Positions 57,963 to 64,000 of a DNA stretch of 64,000 nt are shown piece after piece; positions within the stretch are counted from its first letter, which is position 1; each line of letters opens with the position of its first letter. A program made the translations under genes and the position numbers. Below the pieces are notes generated by a model, which saw nothing but the letters and a program-made list of their open reading frames with translations, was not told where the DNA came from and searched no databases. Source of the stretch: Gelidibacter salicanalis (GTDB taxonomy: Bacteria; Bacteroidota; Bacteroidia; Flavobacteriales; Flavobacteriaceae); contig NZ_JAEHJZ010000018.1 in NCBI RefSeq assembly GCF_016469035.1, forward strand, positions 1-64,000. Direction: 5' to 3'.

Positions 57963-58172
57963 TGAACAACATCAAATTTAGTGGCGGAATCAATATCGCC
58001 TTTAAAATCCGAAATCCAAAAGATGACACAGGCGGGTGAAAGACTAGAGACTCAGAGTGTGTTTGCACATACTCATGAATGGAGTACAAAAAAAATGATC
58101 CTTCATTGCCATGATTCTATTCCACTGGAAAAAAATAATACATTGAAATATTTCCTTAAATTAGTATTATAA
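57963..58172 (+). pseudogene. Glyoxalase/VOC-like relic
   Basis: An ATG at 57963 starts NNIKFSGGINIAFKIRNPKD, like the N-terminus of VOC-superfamily proteins, but stops at TGA after 25 codons. A second short frame (57981-58172) overlaps and has no recognised content. Together with the YdeI relic it marks a decayed stretch. Confidence 0.4.
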
Positions 58173-58188
58173 ACTTAAAACAAAGACC

Positions 58189-58683
58189 ATGGATACATTA
58201 AAGCAATTAAGGGACGAACTTACCTATGAATACACGGTTACTAAAAAATTCTTTGAGAATTATCCCGAAGGGAAAAACAACTATGCCCCACATGATAAAA
58301 GTATGAAAATGATCGAATTGGTTACGCATATCGGCTCAATCTTTGGGTGGCCAGTGGTCATGTTGGAAACTTCTGAACTCGATATTTCTGAAGCAGATCA
58401 CACTGAAAAGGTAGAAAACAAGGCGCAGTTAAAAGCACTATTGGATAAGGAGTACAACGCTTCAATAGCAGCCCTTAAAGCGGCTTCAGAATCTGATCTC
58501 GAGCCTAGTTGGAAACTCACTATGAATGGCGAAAAACTGATGGAGTGGACAACCTATGGTGCCATTCGCCATGCACTTGACCAAATTACCCATCATCGGG
58601 CGCAACTAGGTGTCTACTATCGCTTGTTGGACCTTCCCATACCCGCAAGTTATGGTCCTTCCGCTGACGATCAGAGCTTTTAA
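58189..58683 (+). CDS. DinB-superfamily protein
   Basis: A 164-residue four-helix-bundle protein. The metal-site His are in LVTHIGSIFGW and HALDQITHHRAQLGVYYRLL, in the DinB/YfiT arrangement. Such proteins act as thiol-dependent or bacillithiol-type transferases, or have unknown roles. No signal peptide. It is the only intact gene in a stretch of relics. Confidence 0.82.
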   Translation: MDTLKQLRDELTYEYTVTKKFFENYPEGKNNYAPHDKSMKMIELVTHIGSIFGWPVVMLETSELDISEADHTEKVENKAQLKALLDKEYNASIAALKAASESDLEPSWKLTMNGEKLMEWTTYGAIRHALDQITHHRAQLGVYYRLLDLPIPASYGPSADDQSF

Positions 58684-59258
58684 ACTAAGGCAAATTATTA
58701 CTTAGAAATAGAATTGCTGAGGTAATTCTTATAAAAGGGGGGCAACAGAATGGTATCCCCATTTTGGTAGATCACATATGAAGTTTTGGTAATAAATTAA
58801 CTGATGGTCATAAATATTCTTTATGCCAATGCTTTCCCGCGCGCTCTGATGTGTCTTTTTCGATGATATGGCACTATGCCTTAGTGGAGTTCAAATGAGA
58901 AAGACACCATCGGTTATATGACAACATATTGACCAAATTTCGAAGAAGTCCTTCAGCTATTGTGTTGCACTAAATTCTTCCCGATATTCTCACGGTAAAA
59001 TCCTATCATTTGCCGTTTTTTGTTATTTTCATTTCTAAGATTGGTTTGAAAAGTCCTTATAGGATCAGTGTATTTGGAGAAGTTGAAGGTTAAATGTCAC
59101 TATGGCGTTGATCATTAATTTGGCGTACCTGTATTATAATCATAGGAGTAAAATCGTAAAAACTAAAGACATTTAACTGGTATATTTCTAATGTGTTCTA
59201 TATTTTGTTTCAAGAAATTATTGATTCAATATATCCGTACTGACTATCTCGAGTAAAA
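58684..59258. other. Non-coding stretch after the DinB gene
   Basis: Nearly 600 nt with no gene or family resemblance seen in either strand. The composition is AT-rich, with short unrelated frames only. Confidence 0.4.
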
Positions 59259-59279
59259 TGTTGGTGGAAAACACCAACA
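59259..59279. repeat. Perfect hairpin upstream of the esterase gene
   Basis: TGTTGGTG / CACCAACA with a 5-nt GAAAA loop, about 100 nt before the esterase start. There is no T-run, so it may be an operator or leader hairpin. Confidence 0.5.
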
Positions 59280-59376
59280 ATGGCTAAATACCCACACGGA
59301 TTCGTGCTTTAATATGCATGTGCTCTTACCAATAAATGTTACATTTATCGTGAAATACCTCAGTCTAATTACAGTT

Positions 59377-60660
59377 ATGAAAAATTACATAGGTTTTGTC
59401 TTTATTATTTTGAGTTTTATGAGTTGTAAGCAAAGCGAAAACTCTGTGAAGCTTGAACAACCAAAAAACGACATAGTTATCGGGCAATTAGACAGTATGT
59501 ATTCTACTATACTGGGCGAATCTCGTGAATTTTGGATCCACATACCAAAAAGTGCTAAAGACAACTCATCATATAAAACTCAATATCCTGTTTTATATCT
59601 ATTAGATGGTCCCTCACATTTTAGTTCAGTAACTGGAATGATTGAACAGTTGAGTCCTGCAAACGGCAATATGAGTATTCCAGAAATGATTGTTGTGGGC
59701 ATAGCCAATACAAACAGGTCTTTAGATTTTACACCATCACAAGTGGATATTGATTTTATATCCGGAGATAGTCTTCCATTTGCATCTGGTGGGGGAAACA
59801 AGTTTTTGGACTTCTTGGAAATGGAACTGATTCCACACGTTGAGAAAACATATCCGGCATCTCATTATAGAACCTTTGTTGGTCACTCTTTCGGTGGTTT
59901 GAGCGTCATCAATGCCCTTGCTGACAGACAACATCTTTTCAATAAATGCATAGCAATTGATCCAAGTTTATGGTGGGACAATCGCGCTTTTCTCATTGGC
60001 GCTGATTCCATATTGTCAATTCATAAATTTAAAGGTAAGGCACTTTATTTAGGCGTTGCAAATACGCTGGAAGCAGGAATGACCATTGATAAAGTTCAAA
60101 GTGATGGTGTACCCGACACCAATTTTACAGTTCATATCAAATCCATTTTACAATTTGCCGATTCTCTGGAGGTCAAAAAGGATAACGAACTATTATTTGA
60201 ATGGAAACATTATGATAATGACGACCATGGCAGCGTGCCTCTTATTGCTGAATATGATGCGCTTCGATTTCTTTTTTCTTGGTATAAATTAGAGGGGGTC
60301 AATGATTTCTTTTCTGAAAATTCTACTTTAACAGCTGAAGACCTATTGAAGATAATTGACACTCACTATGCCAAGATTTCAGACAAATTTGGCTATACGG
60401 TAATTCCAACCGAGAATTTTATTAACTCAATAGGTAATGGATTTATGTATAATGAGATGCCTGACAAAGCCTACGCCTTATTAATTTTAAACATTAAAAA
60501 CTATCCAAAAAGCGCGAATGTCTATGAAACCTTGGGAGATTATTACCTATTTCAATCTGATACCTTGAACGCCATAAAACAATTTAAAAAGGGATACATA
60601 ATTGAGAATAAGGAACAATTAAAAATAAAGTTAGAGGCATTGGCACCTGAGCAGTTGTGA
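59377..60660 (+). CDS. Lipoprotein esterase (esterase D/IroE-like) with TPR tail
   Basis: A 427-residue lipoprotein from the ATG at 59377 (MKNYIGFVFIILSFMSCKQ, lipobox FMSC); an in-frame ATG at 59314 would spoil the signal. The alpha/beta-hydrolase domain of the putative-esterase family runs about 35-300: YPVLYLLDGPSHFSSVTGMI, nucleophile GHSFGG, DPSLWWDN and His in DNDDHGSVP. A short TPR-like helical end follows (NVYETLGDYYLFQSDTLNAI). Relatives hydrolyse siderophore or acyl esters; the substrate here is unknown. Confidence 0.83.
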   Translation: MKNYIGFVFIILSFMSCKQSENSVKLEQPKNDIVIGQLDSMYSTILGESREFWIHIPKSAKDNSSYKTQYPVLYLLDGPSHFSSVTGMIEQLSPANGNMSIPEMIVVGIANTNRSLDFTPSQVDIDFISGDSLPFASGGGNKFLDFLEMELIPHVEKTYPASHYRTFVGHSFGGLSVINALADRQHLFNKCIAIDPSLWWDNRAFLIGADSILSIHKFKGKALYLGVANTLEAGMTIDKVQSDGVPDTNFTVHIKSILQFADSLEVKKDNELLFEWKHYDNDDHGSVPLIAEYDALRFLFSWYKLEGVNDFFSENSTLTAEDLLKIIDTHYAKISDKFGYTVIPTENFINSIGNGFMYNEMPDKAYALLILNIKNYPKSANVYETLGDYYLFQSDTLNAIKQFKKGYIIENKEQLKIKLEALAPEQL

Positions 60661-60791
60661 ATTGATCCAAAAACAACCAAGGAGGTTAATTGTTGCTCAT
60701 ACAGCCTAAAAAGCAACAGGGTTGTAAGCCACACTGAAGATGTACTATCACAGTATTTGAATTATTAAAGAAGATCTTAAGCATAAAAAAT

Positions 60792-62646
60792 ATGAAAATT
60801 TATAGAGATAAGATTAAAAGCTATGATGCCAAATTACTTGACATAAGTAAGGTTTTAAATCGTCTGTCATTTCTTAGGTTATTTATTTTTGTCACTACGA
60901 TTATCCTTTTGATATTCTTATTTAGTGTCAAATTATTTACGCTCTTTTTTATCGTTTTTCCTATTTCAATCCTGATTTTTATTATCGTTCTTAAGCATCA
61001 TACTAAAATTGCTTACTTAAGAAAACATACGTCATTTCTGAAAAGAATAAATGAATTCGAAATTCTCCGGGAACAATGCAATCTGGAAGAATTTGATACC
61101 GGAAAGAAATTTAGTGATCCAAATCATCCGTATACATCAGATTTAGATATTTTTGGAGAACATTCAATTTTTCAATTAGTTAATAGAACAACTACAGAGT
61201 CTGGTGAGATCCTCTTATCAGAATGGCTGTCTGAAGCGGCACCTATTCATGGCATAAAGGACAGACAGGAAGCCATAAAAGAATTATCTCAAAAATTAGA
61301 GTGGCGGCAGGATTTTCAGGCCTCTGGCATGCACTTTCAAAATAAGAAAAGTGATTATTATAAATTGTTAAGTTGGGTAGAAGGACCTCTTGTTTTACTG
61401 AAAAATCGACGCATATATATAGCCGTTGCCCTACTACTTCCTGTTCTGTTTATATTTAGTGCTTACTTTTTTTATGTTAACTTGGGCTCAATAAAGGCGT
61501 TCATTTTCTTATCTTTTATGATCTTAGTTGTGTTGATCAACTATATGATTTTAAGAAAGTTAAATAGCATAGCCGAGAATATCTCTGAAACCTCAACTAA
61601 GAATCTTACAACGTTAAGAGGCTATCAGGCACTTATCAATAACATTGAAAGTGAAAGTTTCAAATCAGAAAGATTAAACGCTTTACAATCCATAGTCACA
61701 AAGGACAAATTTTCAGTAAGCAAGGAAATTAAAGGGCTTTGCCGTTTACTGGAGTTTTCTGAGCTAAAGACCTATAAAAAAAATACCACTGGGTGGAAAT
61801 CACATGTATCAGTTATTAAATAGTTTCTTACTATTGGATATTTACTTGATTATTGCAACAGAAAAATGGAAATCAAAACATAAGGCGTTCTTAAAACCCT
61901 GGTCTGAAGTGGTTAGTGAATTTGAGGTGATCAATAGTTTTGCAGGATTTTGCTATTCAAACCCTTCCTATACATTTCCGGAAATTACAGAACGTGATAA
62001 CTATGTACATTTTGAGGCCTTAGGACATCCCTTAATCAATTCCGAAAAACGTGTATGTAATGATTTCTTCTCTCAAGGACACGGTGATGTTGTGATGATA
62101 ACCGGGTCTAATATGGCAGGAAAAAGCACCTATTTAAGGTCGGTAGGTGTTAACATCGTTTTAGCATTGGCTGGAGCACCTTGTTGTGCAAAAAACGGTC
62201 AGGTTTCTCACCTACAGCTCTATTCAAGTATGCGTACAGAGGATAATTTGCAAAAAGGGATTTCTTCTTTTTTTGCAGAATTAAGTAGAATTGAAAAAAT
62301 GCTAAAATTGATAGAAAGTAGTCATAATGTATTCTTTCTTTTGGATGAGATGTTCAAGGGTACAAACTCAGAAGATAGACATAGGGGAGGTTTTTCATTT
62401 ATCAATCAAATAAGTAAGCTCAAAACTTCAGGAATTATTGCAACGCACGATATTGAACTTGCAAAATTGGCTGAAAGAAGAAAGTTAGTTACAAATTATA
62501 GTTTTAATAGTCATATCAAAGATGATTCAATGATTTTCAGCTACAAACTCGATCCAAGAATATGTAATGATTTCAATGCCAGTGAGCTTATGAGAAAAAG
62601 TGGAATTAAAATTATATCTCATATTTCTAAAAGTGAAATCGAATAA
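60792..62646 (+). pseudogene. MutS-related membrane ATPase, split by a frameshift
   Basis: Two overlapping frames (60792-61823 and 61804-62646) together make the about 615-residue MutS-domain-V membrane protein common in Bacteroidota. Frame 1 has four membrane helices and the MutS III-like helical part. Frame 2 has Walker A TGSNMAGKST, FFAELSRIEKML, LLDEMFKGTNSEDRHRGG and IIATHDIEL. Near 61791-61794 the bases GGGTGGA need one fewer base to give TTGGNHMYQLLN, as expected. It is a one-base insertion, an assembly error or programmed. If real, the ATPase half lacks its anchor. Confidence 0.8.
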
Positions 62647-63195
62647 AACCGTGGCCATATAACCTTTGTGATTATTGTCTAACTCCTTAAAGATTAATGC
62701 TTCTCATTGCGTTTTTTTGTGGCTTTCTTTTAATTTAGATCCATATAGGAAAAACCTCTGTGTATGGTTTGCTACAGTTTACGCAACCAATCGTGGCATT
62801 TTGGCTGATTTCTACTTTATTTTAATCATCGGTTTGGTAGTTACAGTCATTATAATCTTTGGAATGAACAGCCTTGAAATTGCCTGCCAGATAGTAACAA
62901 TCTTAGCACCTTAATTTTTTTAGATAGGTTTTAGAAATGGTCTCCAGATTTATGATTCAAATGTATAGGGTCTCAGAATTTTTTATACTTCCGGACAAAG
63001 TAGATGTTAAATTGTTAAATTCGCGTAGTGGTAGTTTATATTCGATTTTTTAAATAGCAATCAATTTTTTCCTAAATCTCTGTGTAAATTTTAAGCTGTA
63101 CTTTTTCTTTAAACTTCAATTAATATCGAAATTACTGAGATTGTAATTACCTATGGTTGCTATGGAGCTGAAATTAAATTCAAAAACCTCATTTT
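62647..63195. other. Non-coding stretch after the MutS-like gene
   Basis: A 79-codon frame at 62675-62914 with a hydrophobic C-terminal half is present but has no ATG, no family resemblance and no upstream signal, so I do not call it a gene. Nothing else is seen. Confidence 0.45.
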
Positions 63196-63609
63196 ATGAA
63201 TAGAATACTCAAGTTGACATTAATTGGTGTAATTGGGGCTATAGTGCTAATGTTGGCGTTAAAACTAGTAATGATTTTAAATGGTAACCAAGCCTATATT
63301 CTGCTTTTTAATTTTGATTATATTCCTGTAATCAATACTTTAAAACCGGTTTGGCTCTTTGGCTACATCTTTCATTTTTTAACTTGTATTATCAGCGTCA
63401 TTGCGCTTTTCTATATTCTTGGTGCATTTTATAAAAGGATCATGATGTATGTGCTGGTCTACGCGATAGGCGGCGGTGCACTGTATTTTTTAACAGCGTT
63501 ATCTGATCAGCCACCCGCACCCAACGATGTGATGGCGTGGATTTATTGGACCATTGCGCACGCCCTGTTTGGTTTTGTAGTGGGCTATTTGGTTAAAAAA
63601 TGGATATAG
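63196..63609 (+). CDS. Four-helix membrane protein (hypothetical)
   Basis: A 137-residue protein with four hydrophobic helices (about 7-28, 50-75, 80-100 and 115-134) and a short loop with Asp, Pro and Asn (LSDQPPAPND). No signal peptide or catalytic motif. I do not recognise the family. It is alone and convergent with the DUF72 gene. Confidence 0.65.
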   Translation: MNRILKLTLIGVIGAIVLMLALKLVMILNGNQAYILLFNFDYIPVINTLKPVWLFGYIFHFLTCIISVIALFYILGAFYKRIMMYVLVYAIGGGALYFLTALSDQPPAPNDVMAWIYWTIAHALFGFVVGYLVKKWI

Positions 63610-63732
63610 ATGATGAATACTTCAACGCTTCTTTTGGGGACTTATTGACCCTTTGAATTTTACTTTTCTTATCTGGCAGACTATTGAAACAGGTGGCATA
63701 GGTTCTGGTAATTTTTAATGATAGTAGTGTTG

Positions 63733-64000
63733 CTATCGCACCTTTTCATTTAAGTCCTGCAAATTGTTGAAAGCGTTGCCCATAGTATTGTTAAAATAGG
63801 CATAGACCATTTTCTCCTCTCCAATCCATTGTTTTATATATTGAGCATGTTCCATTAAGAATTTATCGCTGTAATTACCACGGTACCGTGGGTCTGGTCC
63901 ATGAAAACGAAGATAAACGATGTTGCTTTTTATTTGATGCCATTGCAAAGAAGGTTCAGACAAGTCATGTAGCACTATGGTAGTGTTATGCTTCAGAAGC
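63733..64000 (-). CDS. DUF72 (YecE-like) protein, 3' part only
   Basis: The gene runs off the window edge. The visible C-terminal 88 codons contain IVYLRFHGPDPRYRGNYSDK, AQYIKQWIGEEKMVYAYFNN and GNAFNNLQDL, the end of the TIM-barrel DUF72 family (about 240-300 residues complete). The frame stays open to base 64000 (LLKHNTTIVLHDLSEP), so the GTG at 63975 is not the real start. Function of the family is not firmly known. Confidence 0.82.
   Translation of the reverse strand, partial: LLKHNTTIVLHDLSEPSLQWHQIKSNIVYLRFHGPDPRYRGNYSDKFLMEHAQYIKQWIGEEKMVYAYFNNTMGNAFNNLQDLNEKVR

Noticed and set aside
62675-62914. A 79-codon frame after the MutS-like gene
   Set aside because: No ATG, no recognisable domain, and only a chance hydrophobic stretch.

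Overview
This window is chromosomal DNA from a marine flavobacterium (Bacteroidota, Flavobacteriaceae). The supporting signs are low GC, promoters of the Bacteroidota type (TTTG-N19-TAnnTTTG), SusC/SusD and other TonB-dependent receptors, DUF4249 and DUF6095 proteins, few Shine-Dalgarno sites, and a large alginate utilisation locus. No rRNA, intact tRNA or CRISPR array is visible.

Region 1 (1-17.9 kb) is mostly core genome. It holds a DUF4249/TonB receptor pair, monomeric isocitrate dehydrogenase, a pentapeptide protein, rplS, trmD, a long-form GAPDH, an HtrA protease, and a dapF-GNAT-mltG-DUF2279 operon. A lysozyme-fold protein and an RsmI-type methyltransferase follow. A 235-bp MITE-like element sits just behind the htrA stop codon. 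Its ends match the end of an IS4-type transposase relic at 17.9-18.1 kb.

Region 2 (18-23 kb) is accessory. It contains a GH110 alpha-1,3-galactosidase, the 3' half of a tRNA-Met, a truncated tyrosine integrase, and an IS inserted into that integrase whose transposase is itself broken.

Region 3 (23.1-47.3 kb) is a co-directional alginate locus. Secreted or lipoprotein lyases (two PL6, one PL7, one PL17) cut the polymer. A SusC/SusD pair imports oligomers and KdgF linearises the unsaturated uronate. An MFS transporter, two SDR reductases, KDG kinase and KDPG aldolase take it to pyruvate and glyceraldehyde-3-phosphate. Three unusual members are a gluconokinase/6-phosphogluconate dehydrogenase fusion, an Nramp-fold transporter without the usual metal ligands, and a phosphofructokinase with pyrophosphate-type motifs. 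Together they could tie the Entner-Doudoroff flow to NADPH, pentose and hexose-phosphate supply. The same tandem palindrome (two TGGTAAACCA) overlaps or abuts three promoters of the locus, and a single copy lies in front of the FadR-type regulator gene. This makes that regulator the likely controller.

Region 4 (47.3-50.8 kb) is a scarred, cassette-like segment. A LacI gene is cut off, a HigB toxin relic follows, and two copies of a two-block repeat lie downstream of a small lipoprotein gene and an alpha/beta-hydrolase gene.

Region 5 (50.8-64 kb) returns to ordinary genes: a TonB receptor with a PepSY membrane partner, nadA-nadB with a DGC-domain protein, decayed YdeI and glyoxalase-like fragments, a DinB-fold protein and a lipoprotein esterase. 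It ends with a MutS-related membrane ATPase split by a frameshift, a small membrane protein and the 3' part of a DUF72 gene.
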